This document shows positions 43,985 through 55,308 of a DNA stretch of 64,000 bases, piece by piece. The stretch is from the NCBI RefSeq assembly GCF_013369385.1, contig NZ_SZTO01000014.1:62001-126000 (forward strand). The letters run 5' to 3'. Below the pieces are notes generated by a model. It ran no database searches, was not told the DNA's origin, and saw only the letters and a list, made by a program, of their open reading frames with translations. The translations under genes and the position numbers were made by a program. The DNA is from Vibrio sp. 05-20-BW147. Its GTDB lineage: Bacteria > Pseudomonadota > Gammaproteobacteria > Enterobacterales > Vibrionaceae. Each line of letters starts with the position of its first letter. Position 1 is the stretch's first letter.

Positions 43985-44581
43985 TTATTTGGTTACAATC
44001 AGCATCAGTTCGACACGGCGATTGCATTTTCGGCCGTTGATAGAGCTGTTACTGCAGGCAGGAAGATATTCGCCATATCCGCGCGTATAAACACGATGTT
44101 CGGGCACTCTCGACATCAAGAGTTGCTTTTTCACTTCACCCGCACGCTTTTCTGACAGAGTGTTATTAAAACCAGAGGTGCCTGTGCTGTCGGCATGCCC
44201 ATCAATGACCACATCTACGTCATTACGACTGTTTAAATAGCTACCGAGCAATCCTATCCATCTTGCTGAAATGGGAGAGACTTCTGCGGAGCCCGTCTTA
44301 AAGTGGATGGTTTCCGTTAAATGGATCATCAAGTGATCCCCAGGCAACACTTGATATTCAATGGCATTTTGCTTGAGGAAATCTTGCAATGAATCAAAAT
44401 TTTGTTTTGCTGGCATCACAGTTGGCGGTGCTACTGGCTCCTCTTTAGGCGTTTCTCCACCCCATTCAGGATAGATCAGTTCAGCTTCTGTTTTGGGAGC
44501 GGTATCGAGCATATTGGGGGGGACAATCAAATTACTGCAACCCGATAGCAAAACACATGCAAACAAAATACGTTTTTTCAT
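43985..44581 (-). CDS. OmpA-like lipoprotein
   Basis: A 198-residue lipoprotein: signal with lipobox LLSGC (Cys ~15), a proline-rich linker (TPKEEPVAPPTVMPAKQN), and a C-terminal OmpA peptidoglycan-binding domain (~90-198) with DGHADSTGTSGFNNTLSEKRA. It likely bridges the outer membrane and peptidoglycan, Pal-like. Residues CSNSS and KCNRRVEL near the end carry an extra cysteine pair that could form a disulfide. ATG 44581 gives the signal peptide. Confidence 0.9.
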   Translation of the reverse strand: MKKRILFACVLLSGCSNLIVPPNMLDTAPKTEAELIYPEWGGETPKEEPVAPPTVMPAKQNFDSLQDFLKQNAIEYQVLPGDHLMIHLTETIHFKTGSAEVSPISARWIGLLGSYLNSRNDVDVVIDGHADSTGTSGFNNTLSEKRAGEVKKQLLMSRVPEHRVYTRGYGEYLPACSNSSINGRKCNRRVELMLIVTK

Positions 44582-44795
44582 CAGTTCAACCCAACACCTC
44601 AATTTGTCCTCTGAGTATAGTATCGACCAAAAGTAGAAATCTTTAGAAATTCTTTAGTTTAGCTATCTTACTTGTACAAAAGTACGCCGTTTACTTACAT
44701 ATTGTTTCAAAGTGCAAGTTATCCATAAATAGCGGTTTTCGAGCACAATGTTAGCCGCTAGAATGAGGTCTACTTACTATTACACTGAGTTGATT

Positions 44796-45422
44796 ATGCT
44801 AAAACAAATTAAGCAAATCTCACTTCTTTTGCTGGCCGCGCTAGCGTTAACCGCTTGTAGTGACAGTAACCAACCCACTGAAGGCGTTCAGTACAAAACT
44901 TTGGCGAAATCTTTAACGAGTTATCAACTACCTGAGGTGACTGAAGTCTTCGCACTGACTTGTGGCCATTGTCGAACAATGGAAGGTGTTATTCCGCAGT
45001 TACAAGAACAAACGGGCAAAACGTTTGGCAAACTGCATGTTACCTTCAACGACAGCGCTCAAATCAGCGCCTTCATCTTCTACACCGCGGTGATGCAGCT
45101 AAATGACATCCCAGATCACGACTTTATGAATGAGCTTTTTGCCGCAGTCCAAATGGGGCCGGAAGTTTCTGGGGTTGAAAAACAGCAAGCGCTCGAAGCC
45201 GCTTTTGAAAAACGTGGTTTGGTTAGTCCATACCAACTTGAAAAAGCTCAGCAAGACAAAATGTTTGAGTTGTTCCAACACGCAGATGAGATTTCACAGG
45301 CCGCACAGATCAACTCAGTACCCACTTTTATCGTGAATGGAAAATATCAGGTGATCACATCAGGCCATCAAAACGCCGAAGACATTGGCAAGACCATTCA
45401 GTTTTTGCTTACTAAACCATAA
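44796..45422 (+). CDS. DsbA-family thiol-disulfide lipoprotein
   Basis: A 208-residue lipoprotein with lipobox LTAC (Cys ~20) and a DsbA-like thioredoxin fold with CGHC active site (in ALTCGHCRTMEG, ~55-60), a helical insertion (~90-170) and the cis-Pro segment SVPTFIVNGKY (~183-193). Membrane-tethered in the periplasm, it could oxidise or isomerise disulfides. A membrane-anchored FKBP gene follows after 17 bases, suggesting a joint envelope folding role. ATG 44796 is chosen because it gives the signal peptide. Confidence 0.87.
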   Translation: MLKQIKQISLLLLAALALTACSDSNQPTEGVQYKTLAKSLTSYQLPEVTEVFALTCGHCRTMEGVIPQLQEQTGKTFGKLHVTFNDSAQISAFIFYTAVMQLNDIPDHDFMNELFAAVQMGPEVSGVEKQQALEAAFEKRGLVSPYQLEKAQQDKMFELFQHADEISQAAQINSVPTFIVNGKYQVITSGHQNAEDIGKTIQFLLTKP

Positions 45423-45439
45423 ACCTATAGGGGTATTTA

Positions 45440-45913
45440 GTGTCTAAATTAATTTTACCAATCATCATTTTTGTTCTTGCTGCATTTATGATTTATCGCA
45501 CTTGGAACAACCACAAAGCCGCAGAAGTTAACTTCGAAAAAGGTCAAACATTCCTGCTGGAAAATAGTAAGCTAGATGGAGTCGTCACCACAGAAAGTGG
45601 GTTGCAATACCAAGTATTACAAAAAGGTCACGGCGAAAAACATCCAACGGCATCAAGCCGTGTGAAAGTGCATTATCATGGCATGCTGATAGACGGTACT
45701 GTTTTTGACAGCTCTGTTGAACGCGGAGAACCCATTTCCTTTAACCTCAACCAAGTGATCAAAGGCTGGCAAGAAGGCCTTCAGTACATGGTTGAAGGTG
45801 AAAAAGTTCGTTTGTTTATCCCAAGTTCGTTGGGTTATGGCAAAAGCGGTTCTGGTCCGATTCCGCCGGCAAGCGTATTGGTTTTTGATGTGGAACTGAT
45901 CGAAATACAGTAG
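45440..45913 (+). CDS. Membrane-anchored FKBP-type peptidyl-prolyl isomerase
   Basis: A 157-residue protein: N-terminal membrane anchor (SKLILPIIIFVLAAFMIYR, ~2-20), a short linker and an FKBP domain (~65-157) with VKVHYHGMLIDGTVFDSS, GWQEGLQYMVEGEKVRLFIP and LGYG, active-site aromatic residues present. The start is GTG with AGGGG six bases upstream. It catalyses proline isomerisation, probably on the periplasmic face, together with the upstream DsbA-type lipoprotein. Confidence 0.9.
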   Translation: MSKLILPIIIFVLAAFMIYRTWNNHKAAEVNFEKGQTFLLENSKLDGVVTTESGLQYQVLQKGHGEKHPTASSRVKVHYHGMLIDGTVFDSSVERGEPISFNLNQVIKGWQEGLQYMVEGEKVRLFIPSSLGYGKSGSGPIPPASVLVFDVELIEIQ

Positions 45914-45938
45914 TTAGCCTAAGCCGAGCAATCAATAT

Positions 45939-45966
45939 AAGTGCCACTTTTTGGAGTGGCACTTTT
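45939..45966 (+). terminator. Intrinsic terminator of the DsbA-FKBP unit
   Basis: Ten-base-pair stem AAGTGCCACT/AGTGGCACTT with a six-base loop and short T-tract. Confidence 0.8.
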
Positions 45967-45977
45967 CGTTTCTATTT

Positions 45978-46580
45978 TCACTGTACGGGGTAGAATACTA
46001 ACCCACCGTTTTCCACCATCACGCAGTCCATTCCTGCCGCATGAGCCGCTTGTTTTCCGAGCTCGGTATCTTCAAACACGACACATTCACTTGGTGCTAA
46101 CGCTAACTTTTGCGCAGCCAACAGAAAAGTATCGGGGTATGGTTTGTGATTTTCGACATCAGTAGCGCTAACCACGGCATCCAACTTATCTAATAGATTC
46201 GCTTTACCCAATAAATGCATGGCACTGTCACGTTGACTGCCCGTGCCGACCGCCATTCTCTTTTTTCCTTGATAGCGTTCCAACACTTCATGGGTGCAAT
46301 CGATGTTATCACCATGAAACTCCAGTTCAGCAAACGCCGACATTTTGAATTTTGATACCGCCATAGGAACGAGCGACAGGCCATATTTATCGTTGATCTC
46401 TGAAGCGATCTTAAAACTTGGCATCCCACCCATGCTGTGTATCCACGACGGCTCAAAGGGAAAACGAAAATGCTGTGCAGTTAGCTCCCACGCTTTCAAG
46501 TGCGCTGGCATCGTATCGATTAAGGTGCCATCCATGTCAAAAATAAATCCCGCATAGCGAGTTAGAAAATGTGTACTCAT
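45978..46580 (-). CDS. HAD phosphatase, YqaB/beta-phosphoglucomutase type
   Basis: A 200-residue HAD hydrolase with motif I DMDGTLIDT (~15-23, nucleophile Asp), motif II VGTGS (~109-113), motif III region KPYPDTFLLAA (Lys ~145) and motif IV FEDTELG (~165-171). The pattern and length resemble E. coli YqaB (fructose-1-phosphate and 6-phosphogluconate phosphatase). ATG 46580 is taken over an adjacent TTG. Substrate unproven. Confidence 0.87.
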   Translation of the reverse strand: MSTHFLTRYAGFIFDMDGTLIDTMPAHLKAWELTAQHFRFPFEPSWIHSMGGMPSFKIASEINDKYGLSLVPMAVSKFKMSAFAELEFHGDNIDCTHEVLERYQGKKRMAVGTGSQRDSAMHLLGKANLLDKLDAVVSATDVENHKPYPDTFLLAAQKLALAPSECVVFEDTELGKQAAHAAGMDCVMVENGGLVFYPVQ

Positions 46581-46862
46581 CAAGGTAACGTCTGTTTTTG
46601 TGAAATTGGGTAGTCAATTCTATACTTAAGCCAACAACCATAACAAAAGAAACATTCCACCAAACGCTCGGCTTATATGCGTTGGTGTTAGTGAAATATG
46701 CCACGGTGCGACCATCGATAAACTACTGGTTTAAAAAGATATTTATTAGGTAAAAAATCACAGCGAGTCACAAAATTTGTTAATAATAATTAAATCAATT
46801 GAAGTTGGATACTGTATAATCACGCAAAAATATATACTGCTTTCATATATAAGGTGTTCAGT

Positions 46863-48635
46863 ATGACTATCAAGCAGAAACTCTATGCTCTGGGTTCAAT
46901 TGCAATTTTAGGGATCATTACCCTTCTTTTTACTTCAAACCACTTTGTGGACAAATCGAATCAGTTACAACAAGCGATAAAACTGGTCAGTGACTTGGAA
47001 ATTCGCCTACTCAACCTTCGTCGTAATGAAAAAGACTTCTTGTTACGTAGTGACGCGAAGTACTTAAGTTCCTTCGATAAAAATGTGGATGAATTCCTAA
47101 CAACAGAAAAGCAGCTTGCGCGAATTTTAAGTAACAACAACTTACCTTCAAGTGCACAATTCAGGCAGGACCTTATACAGTATCAAAAAGGTTTCCAAAA
47201 ACTTGTTGCTGCATCTCAAACGTTGGGTCTGAGTGATCAACAAGGCCTATTGGCTCAGTATTTTGTTGAATTGAACAAGGTGAAAGATAACGCTGATGCT
47301 GATCAGCTCTTAAAACTGATTGACTTCAACATTGCTACGTTACAAGGGGACATGCAACCAAACTTGCTCACTGGAATTAGTGACACCCAAGCGCTGACGA
47401 ATTCAGCAAAACGAGTCGCCGATCAACACGTGCTGATTGGTGTTGCATACAACAAAGGCTTGCTTGGTGAAGTGCGTAATCTTTCTCACCAAGTAGAAGA
47501 AGGTTTCCATTCTTTTTCAAAAGCGCTTAATGAAGAAAACGTGTCGCAAGAAAAAGAGATGGTAGTGGTCAAGAACGTGATTACCTTTAGCTTATTGGCT
47601 GTGCTCATCATCGTCATCTTGCAGATTTCTCGCTCGATCAATAATCAAGTCCAAGTCCTATCAACAACGATTAAGTCTATTTGTGAAACCAACAACATCG
47701 GCTTACGCAGTCAGTTGAAAGGGAAAGATGAACTGGTGATGATTGGTCAGCACTTCAACACTTTGTTGGAAAAAATCGAGCAGTTGATCTTTAGCTCTCA
47801 AGAAAAATCCTCTCAGTTGACCCGTAGCACCAGCAATATGCATGATGAGCTAGAAGGTGTAATCGAACAGTTCCATGTCCAAGCCGACCACACCAATACC
47901 ATGGCGACGTCTGTTCAAGAGATGGTCGCTACTATTGGTGAAATATCTGAAAGCACCAATATCGCGGTTGAAGGGGTACAGCAAGCTGCACGTAATGCTG
48001 AGTCTGGTCGCCATGTGGTGGAATCGACAGTGAAGAATATTGATCAACTGACAGCGATTCTTGCCAACAGTCAACAGTCTATCGGTTCACTTAACGGGCA
48101 TGTTGAAAAAATTGGTGGCGCCGTGGTGATCATTCAAGGTATTGCAGAACAGACCAACTTACTCGCGCTTAACGCAGCGATCGAAGCCGCTCGCGCAGGA
48201 GAGCAAGGTCGTGGTTTTGCCGTGGTTGCAGACGAAGTTCGTGCACTGGCCAGCCGTACCCACCAATCGACAGAAGAAATAACCAAAGTGGTGTCTGCTA
48301 TCCAGTCACAAATGGCTAAAGTGGTTGCAGATATCGACCAGTGTAATGAGCAAGGGCAAGACACTTTGCATGCCTCTGAGAAACTCGATTCGAGCCTCAG
48401 ACAAATCATTTCAGATATGACGACTATTCAAGCGAACTCAGAACGCATTGCCTCTGCGATTGAAGAACAAGGCGTGGTGATGACCCAAGTCAGTGGCTCT
48501 ATCACAGAGTTGAACACCATCTCTGAAAACAATATGCATTCTGCACAAGAGTGTTTAAAAGAAGTCGATTTAGTCTCCTCTCAAGCTCATTCGATGGATG
48601 TCGCAGTTGCACAGTTTAAAACTCGCAAACGCTAA
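46863..48635 (+). CDS. Methyl-accepting chemotaxis protein with helical (HBM-type) sensor
   Basis: A 590-residue receptor: membrane helix ~8-26, helical periplasmic region (~27-236) with [15 protein letters not shown], the hallmark of HBM (helical bimodular) sensors, a second membrane helix ~239-256, HAMP, and a cytoplasmic signalling domain with [20 protein letters not shown] at the hairpin tip (~440). AAGGTG lies about seven bases before ATG 46863, preferred to an upstream in-frame GTG. A -10-like TATAAT lies at 46815. HBM sensors bind organic acids or other small ligands. Confidence 0.93.
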   Translation: MTIKQKLYALGSIAILGIITLLFTSNHFVDKSNQLQQAIKLVSDLEIRLLNLRRNEKDFLLRSDAKYLSSFDKNVDEFLTTEKQLARILSNNNLPSSAQFRQDLIQYQKGFQKLVAASQTLGLSDQQGLLAQYFVELNKVKDNADADQLLKLIDFNIATLQGDMQPNLLTGISDTQALTNSAKRVADQHVLIGVAYNKGLLGEVRNLSHQVEEGFHSFSKALNEENVSQEKEMVVVKNVITFSLLAVLIIVILQISRSINNQVQVLSTTIKSICETNNIGLRSQLKGKDELVMIGQHFNTLLEKIEQLIFSSQEKSSQLTRSTSNMHDELEGVIEQFHVQADHTNTMATSVQEMVATIGEISESTNIAVEGVQQAARNAESGRHVVESTVKNIDQLTAILANSQQSIGSLNGHVEKIGGAVVIIQGIAEQTNLLALNAAIEAARAGEQGRGFAVVADEVRALASRTHQSTEEITKVVSAIQSQMAKVVADIDQCNEQGQDTLHASEKLDSSLRQIISDMTTIQANSERIASAIEEQGVVMTQVSGSITELNTISENNMHSAQECLKEVDLVSSQAHSMDVAVAQFKTRKR

Positions 48636-48651
48636 TATGTTTAACAATAAG

Positions 48652-48682
48652 AATGCCCCAGCTCTCTGGGGCATTTTTTTAC
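48652..48682 (+). terminator. Intrinsic terminator of the chemoreceptor gene
   Basis: Nine-base-pair stem AATGCCCCA/TGGGGCATT with a GCTCTC loop and a seven-base T-tract. Confidence 0.92.
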
Positions 48683-48711
48683 TCACTTAGAACGCATCAC
48701 GACCGCTCAAA

Positions 48712-51700
48712 CTACTCATCATCGAGAGGAACGAGCTTTGTGCTTCCACCGTGAATTTTTTCTCTCTTACGCTGAACCATGGCGTAGAAGCCAGGTATGA
48801 GGAAGGTTCCTGCAAGCAGCACGCACAACAGCCCACCCACTAAGGATACACCTAAAGAGTTTTGGCTTACGTGACCTGCCCCTGATGCAAAAATCAGCGG
48901 GAAGATGCCTAAGATGAACGACCATGACGTCATGTTCACTGCGCGGAATCGTAACTTACCCCCTTCTACAGCAGCTTGATCAATCTCCACTTCTTTATCT
49001 TCACGCTCTTGTTTGGCAAATTCCACGATCAAAATCGCGTTCTTGGCCGCAAGTGCAATCAGCAACACTAGTCCTATCTGTGCGTAGAGGTTCAGTGGTG
49101 TTCCCGTCATGTTCAAGGCTAAGAATGAGCCTAAGGTTGCCACCGGTACAACAAGAATAATCGCTAACGGGATACTCCAACTTTCGTATTGAGCCACCAT
49201 GAAAAGGTAGATAAAGATAAGCGCCAACGCAAATGCGTATATTGCTTGGTTGCCAGCTAGCACTTCTTGGTATGCCATTCCTGTCCATTCATAAGTGTAA
49301 CCCTGAGGAAGCAAGTCAGAGGCGATACGCTCCATTGCGGCGATGGCATCACCACTGGAATAACCAGGTGCAGGTTGCCCTTGTATAATCGCGCTACGGT
49401 ACATGTTGTAACGCCATGCGACATCGGGTTCAAACACTTGTTGATAACTCAGTAACGTACTGAGTGGGATCATCTCACCCGACGCGCTTCTCACATGGAA
49501 ACGAGACAGATCTTCCATACTGCTGCGATGTTGGCTATCTGCTTGCATAGTTACACGGAAGTTTTTACCAAACATTGTGAAGTCGTTGACATACATAGAC
49601 CCCAAGTTACCTTGTAGCGTTTGGAAAATCGACGACAGTGGGATCCCCAATTGTTGTGCTTTTTCACGGTCGATATCCACATAGTAATGTGGCACGTTCG
49701 CTCGGAATGTACTGAAGGTATAAGCAATTTCAGGCGCTTGATTCGCAGCTTGAATCATTTCACCCATGACCATCGCCAAGTCAGTACGACTTCGGCCCAA
49801 GGTGTCTTCCAGTACAAACTCAAATCCAGATGCCGCGCCCATTCCCGGCACTGCTGGCGGCCCCATGGCAAAAACGACCGCGTGTGGCAGCTCTGTCGCC
49901 GCTCGCCCATTTATGCGCTGAGCAATGGCATTGGCTGAGTGATTTCCGTCGAGTGCGTTTCTTTTTTCCCAGTCATGCAGTTTGATAAATATCGAAGCGC
50001 CATTGGATGCCGCGGCACCGGTCATAAACGAGAAGCCATTAGCAACCGTTACGCCATCAACTCCTGGCTCTTGCTCTACCATGTTCAACAGAGAATCCGT
50101 TACCTCTTGAGTACGCGACAACGATGCAGAGTCTGGGAGTTGGACGTTAACCAGCAAGATACCTTTGTCTTCTTGAGGCACAAAAGCCGTAGAAGTAGTT
50201 TTGGCAAAAAGTGCCACTGCGGCCACCGCCACCATGAAAAAGGCCACCAACAAAAGCGACTTTTTCACCAAATATCCTGCTATTTGCCCATATCTGTAAG
50301 TGACTCGCTCTAAGCCACGGTTGAAAGCTTTGAACCAGTTCGCGGTATTCTCACCGCCTTGTTTCAGCACTAACGAACAAAGTGCTGGCGCAAGCGTTAG
50401 GGCATTGATAGAAGAAATGACGACTGAGATACAAATGGTGAGAGCGAACTGGCGATACATAATTCCGGTAATCCCCGGCAACATCGCGACCGGCAAGAAC
50501 ACCGCCAAAAGAACCAGTGTTGACGTGATAATCGGTCCTGTCACCTCTTTCATCGCCATCAATGTCGCTTTGCGTGGCGAAATGGTAGGGTCTTTCGCCA
50601 TCGTCGTATCGACATTTTCAATTACTAGAATCGCATCATCCACCACAATGCCGATTGCCAAAATCAAACCAAATAACGTCACGGTATTGATGGTAAAACC
50701 GGTTGCAAGCATCACGGCAAAGGTACCGATGAGCGAAACAGGGATCGCAACCACTGGAATTAAGGTCGCACGCGCACTACCTAAAAACAGGTAAGTGACG
50801 GCAATAACCAGCAAAATTGCTTCAATTAGCGTTTTAACGACGCCTTTGATTGACTCGGCGACAAACACAGTCGTGTCATAACTGGTTTCATAAGCCATTC
50901 CTTGAGGAAAGTTGGTACTTAAACGTTCGAGTAGATCCATTACCGCCTTGCCACTTTCCAATGCGTTGGCATCAGACTGTAACGACAGTGCGACAATCGA
51001 TGCATCACGCCCACGGAACTTACCATTTCCATCGTAGAATTTTTTACCAAGCTCAACTCGCGCAACGTCTTTCAAATATACGCTTGAACCATCAGAATTC
51101 GCACGTAATACAACGTTTTCAAACTCACTAACACTCTCTAAGCGCCCTTTTGTGACTAGGTTGAACTGCACTTCTTGCGGGTTGTTGTACGGCGCAGCCC
51201 CCACGCGGCCAGCAGCCACTTGCACGTTTTGCTGGCTTAGGGCGGCATACACGTCTGATGTGGTCAGTTTCAGGGTGGCCATTTTCTCAGGGTCTAACCA
51301 AACACGCATTGCATATTCGCCACCACCAATCACATTCACTTCGCTGATGCCCGTCACGCGAGCGAGTTGATCTTTGACATTTAAGTTAATGTAGTTGATC
51401 AAAAACTGGTCATCATACTTGCCATCTGGCGAATAGAAGTTGAGTACCATCAGCAGATCTGGTGAGCGCTTTTTCACCGTTACACCGACCATACGTACTT
51501 CCTGAGGAAGTTTTGACTCAACCTGTGCAACTCGGTTTTGTACGTTCACCTGTGCCATATCTGGATCGGTACCGACATCAAAAGTCACATTGAGACTGTA
51601 TGAACCATCATTGGCGCTTTTCGAGGACATATAGATCATGTTCTCAACACCATTCACCGATGTCTCTATCGGATCAGCAATCGCCTGTTCAACCACTTCA

Positions 51701-51864
51701 GCGCTTGCACCCGTATAATAAGCGGTGACACTCACTGAAGGTGGACTGATTTTTGGATACTCAGCGACGGGTAAAATCGCCAACGCGATTGCTCCGGCTA
51801 GTGTCAGGATGATTGAAATAACCAGCGCAAATTTGGGTCTCTGAATAAAGAAACGACTTAACAT
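48712..51864 (-). CDS. RND efflux pump inner membrane transporter (HAE1 type)
   Basis: A 1050-residue RND/HAE1 permease starting [43 protein letters not shown], with the twelve-helix, two-periplasmic-domain layout, the proton relay Asp pair in [14 protein letters not shown] (~407), and [17 protein letters not shown] typical of AcrB relatives. It pairs with the adaptor gene just upstream (nine bases between) and must use a separate TolC. Substrates such as bile or drugs are typical of the family but cannot be read here. Confidence 0.95.
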   Translation of the reverse strand: MLSRFFIQRPKFALVISIILTLAGAIALAILPVAEYPKISPPSVSVTAYYTGASAEVVEQAIADPIETSVNGVENMIYMSSKSANDGSYSLNVTFDVGTDPDMAQVNVQNRVAQVESKLPQEVRMVGVTVKKRSPDLLMVLNFYSPDGKYDDQFLINYINLNVKDQLARVTGISEVNVIGGGEYAMRVWLDPEKMATLKLTTSDVYAALSQQNVQVAAGRVGAAPYNNPQEVQFNLVTKGRLESVSEFENVVLRANSDGSSVYLKDVARVELGKKFYDGNGKFRGRDASIVALSLQSDANALESGKAVMDLLERLSTNFPQGMAYETSYDTTVFVAESIKGVVKTLIEAILLVIAVTYLFLGSARATLIPVVAIPVSLIGTFAVMLATGFTINTVTLFGLILAIGIVVDDAILVIENVDTTMAKDPTISPRKATLMAMKEVTGPIITSTLVLLAVFLPVAMLPGITGIMYRQFALTICISVVISSINALTLAPALCSLVLKQGGENTANWFKAFNRGLERVTYRYGQIAGYLVKKSLLLVAFFMVAVAAVALFAKTTSTAFVPQEDKGILLVNVQLPDSASLSRTQEVTDSLLNMVEQEPGVDGVTVANGFSFMTGAAASNGASIFIKLHDWEKRNALDGNHSANAIAQRINGRAATELPHAVVFAMGPPAVPGMGAASGFEFVLEDTLGRSRTDLAMVMGEMIQAANQAPEIAYTFSTFRANVPHYYVDIDREKAQQLGIPLSSIFQTLQGNLGSMYVNDFTMFGKNFRVTMQADSQHRSSMEDLSRFHVRSASGEMIPLSTLLSYQQVFEPDVAWRYNMYRSAIIQGQPAPGYSSGDAIAAMERIASDLLPQGYTYEWTGMAYQEVLAGNQAIYAFALALIFIYLFMVAQYESWSIPLAIILVVPVATLGSFLALNMTGTPLNLYAQIGLVLLIALAAKNAILIVEFAKQEREDKEVEIDQAAVEGGKLRFRAVNMTSWSFILGIFPLIFASGAGHVSQNSLGVSLVGGLLCVLLAGTFLIPGFYAMVQRKREKIHGGSTKLVPLDDE

Positions 51865-51873
51865 AACGCAACC

Positions 51874-53001
51874 TTAACCATTGTTTTCTTCAGGCGTTTG
51901 AACACGTACAGCCATTCCGTTTCTGACACGTTGTAATCCCTGAGTAATCACAACATCACCTTGGTTCAATCCTTCACCAATAATCACGCCTTGCTCCACT
52001 TGCGCACCCAGTGTCACATTTCGACGTTCGGCGACCTCCCCTTCAAGCATAAGCATGACAAAGTTGCCTTCTAAATCGGTTTGCACCGCACGACGTGGCA
52101 CTACGACCACTTGCTTGCTTTGCTTATCACGCAAAGTGACTTTTATGTGCTGACCAGGAAGCAGCTGATGATCTGGATTGTCAACCACTGCGCGTAATGC
52201 GATGGTGCCTGTTTGGGTATCGATTCGATTGCCAAGAAAATCTAATCGACCTAGGTGGTTGTATAACGCACCATTTTCTAACACGAGTTGCACTTCCACC
52301 GCGGACGATTGTGCCGAGCCATCACCTTTGATTCTTTCCATACCAAGTGCTAAACGTTCACGTTCACTGACGCTAAATGCAGTGTGGATGGGATCAAGGC
52401 TCACCAACGTGGTCAGGATGCCCGAGGAAGGAGAAACCAGATCACCTGTGCTGACTTTGCTGTCACTGATCCTTCCCGAAAACGGCGCGCGAATTTGAGT
52501 ATAAGACAGGTTAACGTCCGCCAGTTTCAACTGGGCATTAGCTGCTTCCAATTGCGCCTGAGCACCTAGCAGGTTCGCAGTTAACGCATCAAACTCAGAT
52601 TGAGAGATACTGCCTTTTGGCAAAAGGTTTTTACCGCGTTGATGATCTAACTCTGCTTTTTTCAGCGCTGCTTTTGCTTGAGCCAAAGATGCTTTGGCAC
52701 TTGCAACCTGTGCTTCAAATGAGGATGGTTCAATTGTGTATAAAAGTGCCCCTTTTTCAACCAACTGGCCTTCTTCAAAATGACGCGCTTGGAGATAACC
52801 AGAAACTTGCGCCGTAATATTGGTATCTTCCACCGCTTCCACTCGGCCGATATAAGCGTTGCTCGGTTGATAATCCAGAGTTACGACACTTTGTGTGACC
52901 ACTAACGGTGCTTGTAACAATCGTTGCTGCTGGGTTTTATCACCGCACCCCGAAAGTAAAGCTGACGCCACCATAACCCCGACAATTGGTTTTAATTTCA
53001 T
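51874..53001 (-). CDS. RND efflux periplasmic adaptor lipoprotein
   Basis: A 375-residue membrane fusion protein: lipobox LLSGC (Cys ~19), barrel/lipoyl segments (PSNAYIGRVEAVEDTNITAQVSG), alpha-hairpin coiled coil (~100-160, KASLAQAKAALKKAELDHQRG) and IRAPFSGRISDSKVSTGDLV. It links the transporter to TolC. No adjacent TetR-type repressor is visible, unlike many pumps. ATG 53001 gives the lipobox signal; an in-frame TTG 15 codons upstream is less likely. Confidence 0.93.
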   Translation of the reverse strand: MKLKPIVGVMVASALLSGCGDKTQQQRLLQAPLVVTQSVVTLDYQPSNAYIGRVEAVEDTNITAQVSGYLQARHFEEGQLVEKGALLYTIEPSSFEAQVASAKASLAQAKAALKKAELDHQRGKNLLPKGSISQSEFDALTANLLGAQAQLEAANAQLKLADVNLSYTQIRAPFSGRISDSKVSTGDLVSPSSGILTTLVSLDPIHTAFSVSERERLALGMERIKGDGSAQSSAVEVQLVLENGALYNHLGRLDFLGNRIDTQTGTIALRAVVDNPDHQLLPGQHIKVTLRDKQSKQVVVVPRRAVQTDLEGNFVMLMLEGEVAERRNVTLGAQVEQGVIIGEGLNQGDVVITQGLQRVRNGMAVRVQTPEENNG

Positions 53002-53324
53002 ACATTTACCATGCAAATATAAAGGAATTTTCTTTAAAATACGCAAGCTTGAACTGTGAATTGTCCGAACACTATCAGATAAAAAAACGAAACTGTTTCA
53101 AAGTGTAAGGGTATGCAACGGAGAGAAAGCATCGTTAGAAACTGAGCGTAGATGTTGAGTTTGTGTAATGGTTTTTCCAGTTTGAAATATTGTCCTTCTT
53201 AGCTTAATCGTTATCAGCGGCCCAAGAACCATAGGTAAAACTAAGGATATCCACCGTCACATCTATGTTTTTAAACAAAATGCGTTATCATTCATGCAAG
53301 ATCCTAATTCAGAGTGGATGAAAA
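53002..53324. other. 323-bp divergent intergenic region
   Basis: No gene seen. It carries the promoters of the efflux adaptor (minus) and of the deaminase (plus). I found no strong -10/-35 pair or clear palindrome. Confidence 0.4.
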
Positions 53325-53783
53325 ATGATTTCTAAATGGGCAAAACGCTTTTACCAAATGGCTGAACTGGTTGCATCGTGGAGTAAAGATCCATCTACCC
53401 AAGTGGGCGCCGTTATCACAAAACAAAACCGAATCGTTTCTGTGGGTTTCAATGGATACCCGCACGGCGTTTCTGACAGTGTTGAGACCGATGAACGGGA
53501 GCTTAAGTATCTCAAAACACTGCACGCCGAAGAGAATGCGATTTTGTTTTCTAAGCGCGATTTAGATGGTTGTGATATCTGGGTTACTCATTTTCCATGC
53601 CCGAATTGTGCTGCGAAAATTATTCAAACCGGCATTGCTAGAGTGCATTGCCCAGAACAATCTGAAGATTTTCTTTCTCGCTGGGGTGACAAGATAGCCG
53701 TTAGCCAAGATATGTTTGATCAAGCGGGTGTTGAGGTGGACTGGTTACCGCTTCAAGACATTGATCATAAAGAGGTTCGCTAA
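53325..53783 (+). CDS. Deoxycytidylate (dCMP) deaminase family protein
   Basis: A 152-residue zinc-dependent deaminase with TLHAEENAIL (His/Glu, ~67-76) and FPCPNCAAKI (Cys pair ~88 and 91), together with STQVGAVITKQNRIVSVGFNGYP typical of dCMP deaminases. It converts dCMP to dUMP for thymidylate synthesis. Cytoplasmic. GTG is not needed; an ATG start is supported by GGATG context only, so the ribosome binding site is weak. Confidence 0.88.
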   Translation: MISKWAKRFYQMAELVASWSKDPSTQVGAVITKQNRIVSVGFNGYPHGVSDSVETDERELKYLKTLHAEENAILFSKRDLDGCDIWVTHFPCPNCAAKIIQTGIARVHCPEQSEDFLSRWGDKIAVSQDMFDQAGVEVDWLPLQDIDHKEVR

Positions 53784-53812
53784 AACGATACTCAGTATCG
53801 CAGCCCCAAACG

Positions 53813-53840
53813 ACAAAGCCCAGCAAACGCTGGGCTTTGT
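53813..53840. terminator. Intrinsic terminator between dCMP deaminase and pepT
   Basis: Twelve-base-pair perfect stem ACAAAGCCCAGC/GCTGGGCTTTGT with an AAAC loop. The T content at the ends is short but the stem is strong and lies between convergent genes. Confidence 0.8.
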
Positions 53841-53856
53841 TACAACTGACGGCCAG

Positions 53857-55086
53857 TTACGAATATTTTTTCGCCGTCAGTTCGGCTATTTTAACAATCA
53901 CTTCAACAGACTTCTCCATCTGCTCAATTGAAGCAAACTCATGAATTCCGTGGAAGTTGTACCCACCCGTGAACAAATTCGGACATGGCAGCCCCATGAA
54001 AGATAAGCGCGCCCCGTCTGTACCGCCCCGTATGGGCTTGATGATCGGTTGGACATCACATTCTTCCATTGCATGCTTGGCGAGTTCAATCACATGAGGA
54101 AACGGCTCCACCTTCTCTTTCATGTTGAAATAACTATCGGTAAAGCGAACCTCGACTGAACCATGCTTGAGTTTGTGGTTCATTGCATCAACCAGCCCCT
54201 GCATGTAAGCTTTACGACGCTCGATACCTCCACGTTCAAAATCACGTAATATGTAACCCAACTCAGATCGTGAAACGCCCATTTCTGCTGATTTTAAATG
54301 ATAGAAACCTTGGTAACCTTCGGTGGTTTCAGGCGTTTCATCCGCTGGCATTCGGCCATGGAACTGCGTTGCCAATGTCATGGCGTTCACCAGTTTATCT
54401 TTCGCTGTACCAGGGTGTACGCTCACGCCATTGAAGATGACATCGGCGCTGGAGGCATTAAAGTTCTCATACTCCAACTCACCTTGTGGTCCACCATCAA
54501 TGGTATAGGCCCATTGCGCACCAAATCGTTCAACATCAAACAAGTTCGCACCGCGTCCTATCTCTTCATCGGGAGTAAATCCAATGCAAATGTCACCATG
54601 TAGGATGTTTGGACTTTCAATCAGTAGTTCTATCGCCGATAAAATTTCCGCAATGCCCGCTTTGTTGTCAGCACCAAGCAAAGTCGTGCCATCAGTGGTA
54701 ATTAAGTTGTGACCATGTAACATATGCAATTCAGGATATTGAACTGGTGAAAGCACCTCGTCACCCACACCAAGCGCAATGTCCCCGCCATGGTAGTCTT
54801 CAATGATTTGTGGTTTGACGTTCTTACCTGACGCATCGGGCGCCGTGTCCATATGCGCGATGAAGCCGATAGCGGGCACCGGAAAATCGACATTGCTGGG
54901 CAGTTTGGCCATGAGATAACCGTGTTCATCCAACTGAACATCACTCAAGCCAAGAGCGATCATTTCTTGTCTCAAATGCTCAGCGAACTTAAGTTGACCT
55001 GGCGTACTTGGGCAGCATTTCTTTTTCGGGTTTGATTGAGTGTCAAAGGTGACATAGCGAACAAATCTTTGAACTAAATGTTTCAT
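53857..55086 (-). CDS. pepT: Tripeptidase PepT (peptidase T)
   Basis: A 409-residue M20 metallopeptidase starting [20 protein letters not shown], with [12 protein letters not shown] (zinc His/Asp), [26 protein letters not shown] (catalytic Glu pair ~174) and [13 protein letters not shown] (zinc His). It cleaves the N-terminal residue of tripeptides in the cytoplasm. The ATG at 55086 is preceded by AAGAGA; the open frame extends 21 codons further upstream without similarity to PepT. Confidence 0.95.
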   Translation of the reverse strand: MKHLVQRFVRYVTFDTQSNPKKKCCPSTPGQLKFAEHLRQEMIALGLSDVQLDEHGYLMAKLPSNVDFPVPAIGFIAHMDTAPDASGKNVKPQIIEDYHGGDIALGVGDEVLSPVQYPELHMLHGHNLITTDGTTLLGADNKAGIAEILSAIELLIESPNILHGDICIGFTPDEEIGRGANLFDVERFGAQWAYTIDGGPQGELEYENFNASSADVIFNGVSVHPGTAKDKLVNAMTLATQFHGRMPADETPETTEGYQGFYHLKSAEMGVSRSELGYILRDFERGGIERRKAYMQGLVDAMNHKLKHGSVEVRFTDSYFNMKEKVEPFPHVIELAKHAMEECDVQPIIKPIRGGTDGARLSFMGLPCPNLFTGGYNFHGIHEFASIEQMEKSVEVIVKIAELTAKKYS

Positions 55087-55308
55087 TGCAATTCTCTTCT
55101 TCTTAGCCAACGAGAGCGGTGCATGTAATCTTTGTGGTTGCGACACCACTCCACGATTCGCCGGGCGTAAAATGAAGGCATCAATTCAACGTGATATGCA
55201 CACCCGACCAAACTATCTTACGCACTTGGTGAGATGAGAATTTGCTTTGAATCAGTTTTTGGCTGATTGATGCGGAGAATAGTGACACTTCACGACGCAA
55301 ATGAGATG

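Noticed and set aside
50300..50794. 164-residue plus-strand frame inside the RND transporter gene
   Set aside because: Antisense shadow of conserved codons in the RND gene; its translation is low-complexity-like with no domain.
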